Source: JBMNCQ01 sp049366715 | GTDB lineage: Bacteria; Bacillota; Peptococcia; Peptococcales; BICA1-8 | Assembly: GCA_049366715.1 (NCBI GenBank) | Contig: JBMNCQ010000035.1 | Span: 1-64,000 of the forward strand | Reading direction: 5' to 3' | Length of the DNA stretch: 64,000 nucleotides | Shown: in pieces, positions 25,760 through 34,221 of the stretch | How positions within the stretch are numbered: position 1 is the stretch's first letter | Layout of the letters: every line of letters begins with the position of its first letter | Notes under the pieces: generated by a model | Told to the model about the DNA's origin: nothing | What the model saw: the letters and a program-made list of their open reading frames with translations, nothing else | Database searches by the model: none | Position numbers and translations under genes: made by a program

Positions 25760-26518
25760 GTGATTGATCCTATTGCGTTTGAGATAGGACCCTTTCAGAT
25801 TCGCTGGTATGGAATCTTAATGTCGACGGCAATATTGATTGGTACTTTCTTAGCCTTGCGGGAGATAAGAAGGAAAGGAATAGATGAAGATAAATTCATG
25901 AATGTTCTAATTGCTGCTATTCCTGCCGGGTTTATCGGAGCGAGGTTATATTATGTTATCTTTAAATGGGATTATTATAGCAAATATCCCGCGGAGATTC
26001 CGGCTGTCTGGCATGGCGGGCTTGCTATTCACGGGGCGGTAATCGGTGCCTTTTTGGTTGGGTATTTAATGATTCGCCACTATAACATGAATTTCTGGCA
26101 GTTAGCCGATATTGCTGCTCCCGGCTTAATCATCGGTCAGGCTATTGGGCGATGGGGTAATTTTATCAATCAGGAAGCCTACGGCTATGCGGTAGATCCG
26201 GAAAAAATCCCTTGGGCGATGTGGATTGACGGGGCATACCGTCATCCTACCTTTCTTTATGAATCTATTTGGAATCTGCTGGGGTTTATTTTACTCCTGT
26301 GGCTGCGCCGGCGGAATTTTATCAGAGAAGGCGAAGTATTTCTTAGCTATCTGATGTATTATTCTCTGGGCCGGGGCATTATTGAAGGATTTAGAACAGA
26401 CAGTTTAATGCTGGGGCCTTTAAGGATCGCGCAGGTTATGAGTTTAAGCCTTATCCTAATTGCTGCTGTTTTAATTTGGTATCGCAGAAGAAAAAACCGT
26501 AACAGAATATTCATTTAA
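25760..26518 (+). CDS. lgt: Prolipoprotein diacylglyceryl transferase Lgt
   Basis: A 252-residue membrane enzyme that transfers diacylglycerol to the lipobox Cys of prolipoproteins. About seven membrane helices; the Lgt signature GQAIGRWGNFINQEAYG (about 129-145) and HGGLAIHGAVIG (about 93-104, catalytic His region) are present, as is RPTFLYES-like HPTFLYES. GTG start with GGGGG upstream. It would lipidate the window's lipoproteins (916, 29331, 30706, 56130, 61751). Confidence 0.94.
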   Translation: MIDPIAFEIGPFQIRWYGILMSTAILIGTFLALREIRRKGIDEDKFMNVLIAAIPAGFIGARLYYVIFKWDYYSKYPAEIPAVWHGGLAIHGAVIGAFLVGYLMIRHYNMNFWQLADIAAPGLIIGQAIGRWGNFINQEAYGYAVDPEKIPWAMWIDGAYRHPTFLYESIWNLLGFILLLWLRRRNFIREGEVFLSYLMYYSLGRGIIEGFRTDSLMLGPLRIAQVMSLSLILIAAVLIWYRRRKNRNRIFI

Positions 26519-26521
26519 GAG

Positions 26522-26549
26522 GGAGCCGGCTCAGCCGGTTCTTTTTTTG
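26522..26549 (+). terminator. Terminator of lgt
   Basis: GAGCCGGC and GCCGGTTC arms with TCA loop, then seven T. Confidence 0.88.
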
Positions 26550-26645
26550 CGGGCTCTTACCCGTTAGCCTTGGGTACTACGCATATTAATCCCTGTTAGA
26601 GCGAATAACTAACACATAGTAAGTTTACTGCAGGGATGTGAATCC

Positions 26646-28250
26646 ATGGTTAAAAAACCTAGGTTAATTAGAACGAGAAAATCTGACGGGGCCGGCAAAA
26701 AACAGGAAAGCTCACAGGCCCGCCTGGTCAGTACGAACCTGGCTGAAAATCTAAACTATATCAAGGATGTTTTTACAAATTGCAGCGATATTGTTTTTAC
26801 TGAATTTATTATCGGATATCAAGCCCGGCTTAAGGCAGCATTGATTTATGTTGACGGCCTTACGGATAAAAACTCTATTCATGAGTATATTCTAAAAAAC
26901 TTAACCATTGAATCCAGAGAGGTTAAACCTGATGGAGAGTTAAAGCCGGAAGATATTTATTCCTGGATAGATAAGTCTACTGTTAATGTTGCAGAAAAAA
27001 AACAGGTAGAAAATCTAGATGATGTCATGAGCGGTTTTTTATCCGGAGATACGGCCCTTTTAATCGACGGCTGGCATAAAGCCCTTGTCATTGGGACAAA
27101 GGGCTGGGCTACCCGGGGGATTTCCGAACCTGATTCGGAGGTAGTAATCAGGGGGCCCCGGGAAGGCTTTACGGAAACGATCCGTATTAACACTTCGATG
27201 ATTAGGAGACGGCTTCATTCCAACAAGCTGAAAATTGAAGCCAGAAAAATTGGTACATATACCCAAACTGATGTAGCTGTTTTATATATGAAAGGTATTG
27301 TCAATCCGGAAATCGTTGCCGAAGTACAGCAGCGCTTAGACGGCATCAATGAAGTGGACAGCATTTTAGAAACCGGCTGTATTGAACAGTATATCGAAGA
27401 TCATCCCTATTCTCCTTTCCCGCAAATTCAGTATACCGAACGGCCGGATAAGGTAGTCGCTTATTTATTGGAAGGCCGGGTAGTTATAATGGTGGACGGC
27501 AGTCCTAACTGTTTGATCGTACCTACTGTTTTTGTGCAGTTTCTACAGTCACCGGAAGATTATTACAGCAGAATTCTCATGAGCACTTTCTTAAGATGGG
27601 TTAGATTTATCGGGATTTTCACCGCGGTAACCTTACCGGCTTTGTACATTGCGATCACAACTTTTCACCAGGAGATGATACCGACCAATTTAGCTCTCAA
27701 CGTCTCCGGAGCACGAGAGGGTGTTCCTTTTCCGGCTTTAGTAGAAGCCCTAATCATGGAAATATCCCTGGAATTATTACGGGAAGCAAGTGTCAGACTG
27801 CCGGGGGCAATTGGCAGCACCCTTGGCATTGTAGGTGCCCTGATCGTTGGTCAAGCAGCTGTTGAGGCCAAGCTGGTGGCTCCTCAGATGGTTATTATTG
27901 TGGCCTTAACTGCCATAGGTTCATATACGATCCCTAGTTTTGCCGCATCCATTCCTCTAAGATTAATTAGATTTCCCCTGATGGTACTGGGCGCAATCTT
28001 TGGTCTTTATGGTGTTATGCTGGGCTGGATCGCTACCTTAATCCACATGATATCTTTAAAATCTTTCGGATATCCTTATCTTGCCCCCTTGGCTCCCTTA
28101 AGGATAGGTGAATTAAAGGATGTATTCATTCGGGCGCCAAGGTGGCAGATGATGACAGCTCCCCAATTCCGCAAGCCGACGGAGAAGCCTCCCGGATCAT
28201 TCTTGCAAAAGCCTTATGTCAAGCAGGTTAAGGGGAGGGATAAAAAATGA
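26646..28250 (+). CDS. GerA family spore germination protein (GerAA-type)
   Basis: A 534-residue A subunit of a germinant receptor in the inner spore membrane. The N-terminal soluble part (about 35-300) contains FTNCSDIVF, GDTALLIDG and GPREGFTETIRINTSMIRRRL; the C-terminal part has about five membrane segments with LPALYIAITTFHQEMIPT, FPALVEALIMEISLELLREASVRLPGAIGSTLGIVG-type sequence. It responds to nutrients and, with B and C subunits, opens ion release. First gene of a gerABC operon with overlapping genes; the ligand is unknown. Confidence 0.93.
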   Translation: MVKKPRLIRTRKSDGAGKKQESSQARLVSTNLAENLNYIKDVFTNCSDIVFTEFIIGYQARLKAALIYVDGLTDKNSIHEYILKNLTIESREVKPDGELKPEDIYSWIDKSTVNVAEKKQVENLDDVMSGFLSGDTALLIDGWHKALVIGTKGWATRGISEPDSEVVIRGPREGFTETIRINTSMIRRRLHSNKLKIEARKIGTYTQTDVAVLYMKGIVNPEIVAEVQQRLDGINEVDSILETGCIEQYIEDHPYSPFPQIQYTERPDKVVAYLLEGRVVIMVDGSPNCLIVPTVFVQFLQSPEDYYSRILMSTFLRWVRFIGIFTAVTLPALYIAITTFHQEMIPTNLALNVSGAREGVPFPALVEALIMEISLELLREASVRLPGAIGSTLGIVGALIVGQAAVEAKLVAPQMVIIVALTAIGSYTIPSFAASIPLRLIRFPLMVLGAIFGLYGVMLGWIATLIHMISLKSFGYPYLAPLAPLRIGELKDVFIRAPRWQMMTAPQFRKPTEKPPGSFLQKPYVKQVKGRDKK

Positions 28251-29344
28251 TAAAAAGAGGGACGATTTCCCCCCGGCAGGTATTTTTTATCATAACTATG
28301 CTGCTCACAGGGATTTATATCCTTATTCTTCCCCGCCATATGGTGTCCTTAACAGGTACGGACGGCTGGCTGGTCCTCTTGGGCGGGGGTATGATAAGTG
28401 GAGTGATGCTTTTTTTTGTGAATAAAATTTCCATGAAATTTCCCGGCAAGACCGTAATAGAATTCGCGCCCCTTGTTATGGGAAAATGGCTTGGCAAAGG
28501 AATTGGGGTGGTGTTGGCAGCTTATTATACACTTCTGGCCGCGGTAAGTCTGAGAATTTTCACAGAGATGTTAAAGTCTGTTTTATTGGCGGAAACCCCG
28601 AGATGGATTGTAATAACCACCTTGCTGGGACTTATTACGTGGATCGTACAAAACGGGATCGAGGATATCGCCAGATTTACAGAACTGATCGCACCCATTA
28701 TCATTCTTTTTTTAATTACGGCCTTAATCGGAGATGTCGGGCATATGGAAGTAATCAGGCTGCAACCGGTTCTGCAATCAGATACCGGTTCCTTAGTAAA
28801 GGGGGTATTAAGTGCCCTTTCTTATTTTGGAATAATAATTGCTTTATTAATGCTGTATCCTTATGTTAATGCTCCTGAAAAACTGACCCGGACAAGTATG
28901 GGAGCATTATTATTCGCAGTATTAATTACCATAGCTTTTTTTCTCGGGACGGTTTCCACCTTTGGGATCTATGAAACTGCCAGAATGGCGTGGCCTGTAA
29001 TAGAATTAGTGAAAATGGTTCATCTGGGGGAATTTTTAGAAAGAGTAGAATCTCTTTTTCTATCGGTCTGGCTCAGCATCGCTTTTATAAATATCAGTGT
29101 GCTGGCATTTTGTTCAGTGGTGGGTTGGACACAGTTAACCAATAAGAAGAATTACGGAAAGGTTACTTATCCCATCATGTTCATGCTTTTCGCTTTAAGT
29201 TTATGGCCTAAGGATTTATTAGTTGTGTTAGGCATTTACCAATTTAATTTTACTTACGGATTTGTAATAAGTTTAATACTGCCATTATTCCTGTTTATCG
29301 TCAGTCTTTTTCATAAGGGAGGATCTTCAGATGCCCGCCGGTAA
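28247..29344 (+). CDS. GerB family spore germination protein (amino-acid-permease-like)
   Basis: A 365-residue, roughly ten-helix protein of the spore germination B subunit/APC-related family (ISPRQVFFIITMLLTGI start; GNGIEDIARFTELIAPI-like segment; C-terminal GVVGWTQL region). It probably binds the germinant. It overlaps gerA by four bases (ATGA), so translation is coupled, and ends 14 bases inside gerC. Confidence 0.92.
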   Translation: MIKRGTISPRQVFFIITMLLTGIYILILPRHMVSLTGTDGWLVLLGGGMISGVMLFFVNKISMKFPGKTVIEFAPLVMGKWLGKGIGVVLAAYYTLLAAVSLRIFTEMLKSVLLAETPRWIVITTLLGLITWIVQNGIEDIARFTELIAPIIILFLITALIGDVGHMEVIRLQPVLQSDTGSLVKGVLSALSYFGIIIALLMLYPYVNAPEKLTRTSMGALLFAVLITIAFFLGTVSTFGIYETARMAWPVIELVKMVHLGEFLERVESLFLSVWLSIAFINISVLAFCSVVGWTQLTNKKNYGKVTYPIMFMLFALSLWPKDLLVVLGIYQFNFTYGFVISLILPLFLFIVSLFHKGGSSDARR

Positions 29345-30560
29345 GGATAAATTGACTTTTTTCATGATAATCGTGATGCTGGGAGGCTCACTGTTAGCAG
29401 GCTGCTGGGATAGAAAAGAGATCAATTCTATCGGGTTTGCCGTAGGTTTGGGAATAGACAAGGATGGAGAAAGCTATCAGGTAACTACTCAGCTGGCCTT
29501 ACCCAGCATGCTGGTAGGCGATAGTGGTGGCCCGGAGGCTCCGGTCTGGGTTGTAGGCGGGCAAGGGAGAACGATTTTTGAGGCGATTCGGGATGTGAAT
29601 ACCCGTTCTGCCCGGAAACCTTTCTGGGGGCATTTGAATGTTATCGTAATCGGAGAAGAAGTGGCTAAAGAGGGAATAATTCCCGTACTTGACCTATTAA
29701 GCAGGGGGCAGGAGTTAAGAAGGTCTAATTATATCGTGGTGGCCAAAGGCAAAGGGCGGGATATTTTAGAAGCAGAGCCTAAGCTGGAGAGTATTAATGC
29801 TATCTTTATCAGCAGTTTAATTGAAAACAGGACAGGTCAGTCGGTAGCACCGGCAGTTACGCTCAATGATTTACTGGTGTGTTTAAGTACTGCCGGTACA
29901 GAATGTGTGCTTCCGCAAATTGCTGCTCTGGAGCAGGAAAGTTATTTGCCTCCTAAAGAAGCTGCAGAGCCGGCAGCAGGCCCGGAAGAAGGGGCAGAAA
30001 AACCAAAACAGATTTTAGAATTAAGAGGGGGAGGAATTTTTAAAGGTGATAAACTGGTCGAATGGATGGATGAGGAAACGACCAGGGGTTACCTCTGGGC
30101 GAAGGGTCAGGTAAAAGGCGGGATAATCGTTGTCGAGAATCCCTTGCAGCCAGGCAGTAATATCTCTCTGGAGATAAAGAAGAATGCCGGTGAAATTGCA
30201 ACTAATTTCAATAACGTTCCCCATGAAATCACAATAAATGTGACAGCAGCATTCAATCTGGTTGAAAACTCCGGAATTGTTGGATTGGAAGAAGCAGGAC
30301 GGATTGATGAGCTAAATAAGAGAGCGGCCGAAGCGGTAAGAAAGGAAATAACTAAGGCCATAGTTCTGGCTCAGGATAATAAAGCCGACATATTTGGCAT
30401 TGGCGAACAAGTAAAAGCCCGGCACCCTCAAATCTGGAAACAGGTAAAATGGTCGGAAATATTTCCGAATCTGGAGATCAAGGTGAATGTAGAAGCAGAA
30501 ACCCAAGAAGCAGCAATGACAATTAACCCGATATCGCCTCCGTCTCAAAGGAGTAAATAA
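29331..30560 (+). CDS. Ger(x)C family germination lipoprotein
   Basis: A 409-residue lipoprotein. The signal peptide ends in SLLAGCWDRKEINS, the standard Ger(x)C start, with the Cys at residue 24. It has GFAVGLGIDKDG and the central FWGHLNVIVIGEEVAKEGI, then a C-terminal domain ending in a helical segment (KQVKWSEIFPNLEIKV). A Pro/Ala/Glu-rich insertion lies near 205-225. It overlaps gerB by 14 bases. Third subunit of the germinant receptor on the outer face of the inner spore membrane. Confidence 0.93.
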   Translation: MPAGKDKLTFFMIIVMLGGSLLAGCWDRKEINSIGFAVGLGIDKDGESYQVTTQLALPSMLVGDSGGPEAPVWVVGGQGRTIFEAIRDVNTRSARKPFWGHLNVIVIGEEVAKEGIIPVLDLLSRGQELRRSNYIVVAKGKGRDILEAEPKLESINAIFISSLIENRTGQSVAPAVTLNDLLVCLSTAGTECVLPQIAALEQESYLPPKEAAEPAAGPEEGAEKPKQILELRGGGIFKGDKLVEWMDEETTRGYLWAKGQVKGGIIVVENPLQPGSNISLEIKKNAGEIATNFNNVPHEITINVTAAFNLVENSGIVGLEEAGRIDELNKRAAEAVRKEITKAIVLAQDNKADIFGIGEQVKARHPQIWKQVKWSEIFPNLEIKVNVEAETQEAAMTINPISPPSQRSK

Positions 30561-30567
30561 AATAAAA

Positions 30568-30600
30568 GGCAGGGTGTTTCGGGGACACCCTGCCTGATTA
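30568..30600 (+). terminator. Hairpin after the ger operon
   Basis: GGCAGGGTGT and ACACCCTGCC with a seven-base loop; the T-run is weak (TGATTAGTTTT). Confidence 0.65.
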
Positions 30601-30705
30601 GTTTTGGGAAAAAATCTAGCTCTGAATTAAAAATTGTGTAATAAAATCCTGTCCTGGCGGATATGATTTATTGATACATTACCGAAAGGAAAGGAGGCTT
30701 TTAAA

Positions 30706-31329
30706 TTGTCCAAGAGGATCATTTTTTTGGTTGCAATTCTAACACTTCTCACCTTTACCCTCACCGGATGTGGTCTGGTAGATAAACTTTTATCAATTAA
30801 GGAAGATTTTAAGCAGGAGGAGCAGGAGCAGAATCAAAATGAGGTGGGAGAAATAATTGTTGATACTCCCGATGTCAATGAGCCTGTTATTAATGTTCAG
30901 CCCACAGAATATAAAACAGTCTTACTATACTTTGGTTCAGCTGATGGTGAACATTTAGTTTCTGTTGAAAAAGATGTCCCCAAAGTAGAAGGAATTGCCC
31001 GGGAAACAGTTAATGCCTTAATTGAAGGCCCTGAGTTCCAGAGCGGCCTTTTGCCGACGATTCCGGCAGGAACAAGTCTAATTGATATTAATGTAAAAGA
31101 TGATGGCTTATGTATTGTCGACTTTAATAAAGAATTGGTATCCAATATGCTCGGCGGGGAGCTTAATGAACAATTAACTGTTTATTCAGTTGTGAATACA
31201 TTATGCCAGTTCCCGACAATTGACAAAGTTGAGTTTAGGGTAGAAGGACAGCAGATGGACACATTACTGGGTTATGTTAATTTAGAACCTACTGTCAGTG
31301 CTAATTCCGATATTGTTGTATCTCAATAA
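30706..31329 (+). CDS. GerMN-domain lipoprotein
   Basis: A 207-residue lipoprotein with a signal peptide ending in LTGC (Cys about residue 22), a Glu/Gln-rich spacer, then a GerMN domain (about 70-195: KTVLLYFGSADGEHLV, PAGTSLIDINV, QLTVYSVVNTLCQFP). TTG start, AAGGAGG ideally placed. It resembles the C-terminal half of the protein at 916. Likely a sporulation-phase cell-wall or coat-associated protein. A terminator lies about 130 bases downstream. Confidence 0.85.
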   Translation: MSKRIIFLVAILTLLTFTLTGCGLVDKLLSIKEDFKQEEQEQNQNEVGEIIVDTPDVNEPVINVQPTEYKTVLLYFGSADGEHLVSVEKDVPKVEGIARETVNALIEGPEFQSGLLPTIPAGTSLIDINVKDDGLCIVDFNKELVSNMLGGELNEQLTVYSVVNTLCQFPTIDKVEFRVEGQQMDTLLGYVNLEPTVSANSDIVVSQ

Positions 31330-31463
31330 AGACCAACTCCGGGAAGGGTGTTGAGGGCTTTAGTTAGTCCCAAATCTCACTGTACAGGTTCGGAGCTTAG
31401 AATATGCTGAATTTATCTAAATACCATTAGTTATATATAAAGCATTGTTAAATTAATAAAAAC

Positions 31464-31503
31464 CCGCAGAATGTTGATTTCTTTGACATTTTGCGGCTTT
31501 TTA
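31464..31503 (+). terminator. Intrinsic terminator
   Basis: CCGCAGAATGT pairs with ACATTTTGCGG (one G-T), followed by CTTTTT. The rest of the 31330-31619 gap shows nothing else recognised. Confidence 0.7.
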
Positions 31504-31619
31504 TGTTAAAGGGATAATACTGGATTTATACTAATATTTAAACGCTTAACAAATTTTTCAGTTATAAATTTAAAGGTGGTAAATTCAGGTCCTAAATTTC
31601 ATAAAATTCGTACAGTTTA

Positions 31620-31648
31620 TTGACGTTACGGCGACCCTTTAGTATAAT
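31620..31648 (+). promoter_or_regulatory. Sigma-A promoter
   Basis: TTGACG (31620-31625), 17-base spacer, TATAAT (31643-31648), 38 bases before the ATG at 31686. Confidence 0.75.
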
Positions 31649-31685
31649 TACACCAATTATAATTAAAGCATTGGAGGAATTTGGT

Positions 31686-32279
31686 ATGAGTGATAAATAC
31701 CCGGAACAGCTTTCCCGTCTTCAAAAACCGGATGAAAGGGAAATCCCCCGGGAACTGCAAGATTTATTTGATCAGCATGTAGAAGATCAGCTGAAAAACT
31801 GGGGGTTTATTAATAATCTTTTTAAGGTTCTTCCTCTTAATCCCTGGCAGTATAAAGGTTTCCTTGACTTTAAGGCTTCCCTCTTTAGCCCGGAGACCTG
31901 TTATCTAAGTAATGCCGATAAGGAAATGATCGGTTTGATCGTTTCTTCGACCAATAACTGCAGTTATTGTTTAACGACCCACAGTGATGTGCTGAGAGGT
32001 CTTACGGGGGACCCTGTATTTGTGGATAAGCTTACCTATAATTACCGCAGCGTGGAATTGACTGAAAAGCAGCGGGCTTTATGTGATTATGCATATTTTG
32101 CTACAGTTTATCCCAGGGAAATTGATGCCAAACAAATTGAACACTTGCGGGAAGCAGGTTTTAATGATCATGAGATATTGGAAGCTGCGTATATAGTAGG
32201 ATTTTTTAATTATACCAACAGATGGGTTAGTACCATTGCCCCCATTGCCAATGCAGGACATTTCAGTCATAATAGATAA
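31686..32279 (+). CDS. AhpD-like peroxidase-related protein (carboxymuconolactone decarboxylase family)
   Basis: A 197-residue all-helical protein of the AhpD/CMD superfamily. It has the redox motif NNCSYCLTTHSD (about 98-109), where CxxC plus His mark the active site, and a preceding acidic helix LSNADKEMIGLIVSS. Likely a hydroperoxidase or thiol-redox protein in oxidative-stress defence. The start is ATG 31686 (TTGGAGGAAT upstream); a longer frame to 31620 lies over the promoter. Monocistronic; hairpin terminator downstream. Confidence 0.82.
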   Translation: MSDKYPEQLSRLQKPDEREIPRELQDLFDQHVEDQLKNWGFINNLFKVLPLNPWQYKGFLDFKASLFSPETCYLSNADKEMIGLIVSSTNNCSYCLTTHSDVLRGLTGDPVFVDKLTYNYRSVELTEKQRALCDYAYFATVYPREIDAKQIEHLREAGFNDHEILEAAYIVGFFNYTNRWVSTIAPIANAGHFSHNR

Positions 32280-32286
32280 AAAAAAT

Positions 32287-32318
32287 AAAGAAGTCGAGGG
32301 ATATTCCCCGGCTTCTTT
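32287..32318. terminator. Convergent terminator between AhpD-like gene and cbiN
   Basis: AAAGAAG...CTTCTTT arms with an inner CG/GG stem; A and T flanks allow action on both strands. Confidence 0.7.
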
Positions 32319-32390
32319 GGCTGTATAACCCGTATTTATCCTTCGGGATTTACAGTAAGTATTCCACTTTTTGCTCGATCTGAGCCAGGC

Positions 32391-32681
32391 TCAGCCTTGT
32401 CCGTTTTTTTTCATACTTCCTTTTTTAAGTCCGATATAGTAACCGATAAAGCCTGCCCCTAATGCAGCCTGTAATGCGAACAGTAAACTTTCCGTTTCCC
32501 CGCCCGGGGGCTCCCAAAAACTTGCAAACCAGGGCTGGTAATCCGGTGCGATCTCTAGAATTGCTTCTTCGGCAGCTCCGTCGGCTCCTCCAAATTCCGA
32601 ATTATGAACAGTTAGGAGGGGAAGTACGGCTAAGATAATTACTATGGAAAGTAGCAGAATATTTTTAGATGCTAAATTCAT
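32391..32681 (-). CDS. cbiN: Cobalt ECF transporter subunit CbiN
   Basis: A 96-residue protein with two membrane helices (about 9-26 and 68-85) and the conserved segment GADGAAEEAI and PGGETESLLFALQAALGAGFIGYYIG. CbiN is the small extracytoplasmic helper of CbiM for cobalt uptake. The start is ATG 32681 with AAAGGGGG eight bases upstream, which makes it overlap cbiM by 17 bases; a GTG at 32690 is too close. No CbiQ/CbiO energising genes follow in the window. Confidence 0.87.
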   Translation of the reverse strand: MNLASKNILLLSIVIILAVLPLLTVHNSEFGGADGAAEEAILEIAPDYQPWFASFWEPPGGETESLLFALQAALGAGFIGYYIGLKKGSMKKNGQG

Positions 32682-33432
32682 GGCCGGCACCCCCTTTATC
32701 TTTATAAATATTTAATAAGGCCAGTTCATTTTTACTATAAACGGTTAAGAAGTTAAAAACAATAATTGTTAGCAATCCTTCACTTATTGCCAGGGGAACT
32801 TGGGTAATTGCAAATATTCCAAAGAATTTGGCAGCGGAAGCCGTCACACCGCCTACTTCAGCCGGAAAGGCCAGTGCTAATTGGAAGGAAGTCGTGACAT
32901 ATGTCATTAGATCTCCGAAAAATGCAGCAAAGAAAATAGCCAGTTTGGTATTCAGGCCTGTTTTATGCGCTAATTTTAAAACTCCATAAGCTACAAATGG
33001 TCCTACTATTGCCATGGAAAATGTATTGGCTCCCAATGTAGTAATGCCGCCATGGGCAAGTAACAAGGCCTGGAACAAGAGGACAATACACCCCAAGACA
33101 CTCATCGTTGACGGACCGAATAAAACTGCTCCCAGGCCGACTCCGGTAGGGTGGGAACTGCTTCCGGTAACGGAAGGAATTTTTAAAGCAGATAAAACAA
33201 AGGTAAATGCTCCTGAAACGCCTAATAATAATTTTAATTCCGGATTTTTGGTGAGCTGCCTTTTTATCGAGATAAATCCATAGACTACAAAAGGCAGACT
33301 TATCGCGGTCCATATTAACGCCCATTTTAGGGGTAAGAAACCTTCCATGATATGCATGGCATAAGCCGGTTTTGGTATGATCGCTGCTAAACTTAAAGTT
33401 AAAAAGAAAATGCTAAATTTTTTCCAAGACAT
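32665..33432 (-). CDS. cbiM: Cobalt ECF transporter S-component CbiM
   Basis: A 255-residue protein. It has an N-terminal signal-like segment that would be removed before MHIMEGFLP; the exposed Met-His of this motif is a Co2+ ligand in the CbiM/NikM family. Six or so membrane helices follow, with GSSSHPTGVGLGAVLFGP (His ligand) and LLLAHGGITTLGANTFSM. ATG 33432, with AGGGAGTG upstream. It is controlled by the cobalamin riboswitch at 33655-33895. Confidence 0.93.
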   Translation of the reverse strand: MSWKKFSIFFLTLSLAAIIPKPAYAMHIMEGFLPLKWALIWTAISLPFVVYGFISIKRQLTKNPELKLLLGVSGAFTFVLSALKIPSVTGSSSHPTGVGLGAVLFGPSTMSVLGCIVLLFQALLLAHGGITTLGANTFSMAIVGPFVAYGVLKLAHKTGLNTKLAIFFAAFFGDLMTYVTTSFQLALAFPAEVGGVTASAAKFFGIFAITQVPLAISEGLLTIIVFNFLTVYSKNELALLNIYKDKGGAGHEFSI

Positions 33433-33552
33433 TTTTTCACTCCCTTTAATTTTAATAGAATTAGCTTTGTATAGCTTAAGGGGATAAATCATCTACTATT
33501 TTGCAAAACAGGCTCCGGTAATTGAAGGATAAAAGAATGTATGGTCTGCCTG

Positions 33553-33593
33553 AGAAAAATTAAAGCCTCTTAGCATTTATACTAAGAGGCTTT
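33553..33593 (-). terminator. Riboswitch terminator upstream of cbiM
   Basis: On the minus strand AAAGCCTCTTAG pairs with CTAAGAGGCTTT, followed by AATTTTT. Lies between the aptamer and cbiM. Confidence 0.85.
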
Positions 33594-33654
33594 ACCCATC
33601 TATCAGCCGATTAGTTATCTTGGAAAATATTATCCCCTATCTTCTGCGACATAT

Positions 33655-33895
33655 TAAGTAAGGCAGGTCTCCTGACTAACGGTTCAACCGACTCTCCGCC
33701 TTCCCGCTCAACACTCAAAATGATTAGGACTCCAAGCTGAAAATTAGCAGTTGTTAACTTGAATGTCTTAAAGATAATCATGAGTGGCGGCAGTGACATG
33801 TGGAGATTGTCCCCGTTTACAGTGGTGGGTCCGTGTCGGATTCGCACCGACTTCCCTATTCTCCCTTTTAAGGGCACCTTAATTTTTAATAATCA
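33655..33895 (-). promoter_or_regulatory. Cobalamin riboswitch (cbiMN leader)
   Basis: Read on the minus strand: AGGGAAGTCGGTGCGAATCC, then ACGGACCCACCACTGT, and at the 3' end GTCAGGAGACCTGCC. These are the conserved B12-box and aptamer core, in the proper order. B12 would switch off cobalt import. Confidence 0.93.
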
Positions 33896-33910
33896 TTATT
33901 TTTTACAAAT

Positions 33911-33939
33911 ATTATATCCCGCCTTATTTAGAAAGTCAA
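33911..33939 (-). promoter_or_regulatory. Promoter of the cbiMN riboswitch transcript
   Basis: Minus strand TTGACT (33934-33939), 17-base spacer, TATAAT (33911-33916), placed just upstream of the aptamer. Confidence 0.75.
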
Positions 33940-34221
33940 AAACTTTTACGGAGACCGCTTGGCAATCGTATAAAAATATTTCCCGGAAGATGTACAGAAA
34001 CTGAAAAGTAAAACGAAAATCAGGCATTTTTGAAAATATAATTGTGATAAATTCGAATCAGCAGTCGGAAAATTTCCCTTTTGTGCGAAATTTGTAAATA
34101 GAAATTTAAAAAGAATAGATATTATGATAAGTAAAACATTACCAGTATTTTTGAAAAAGGAATTTATTGAATAGAAGCGAATTAAGTCTAATGTTAGGGA
34201 AAGGGGGTGAATTAGGTCAAA

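Noticed and set aside
26581..26645. Sigma-G promoter before the ger operon
   Set aside because: GCATA and CATAGTA elements occur but not at a proper spacing, so I could not support a call.
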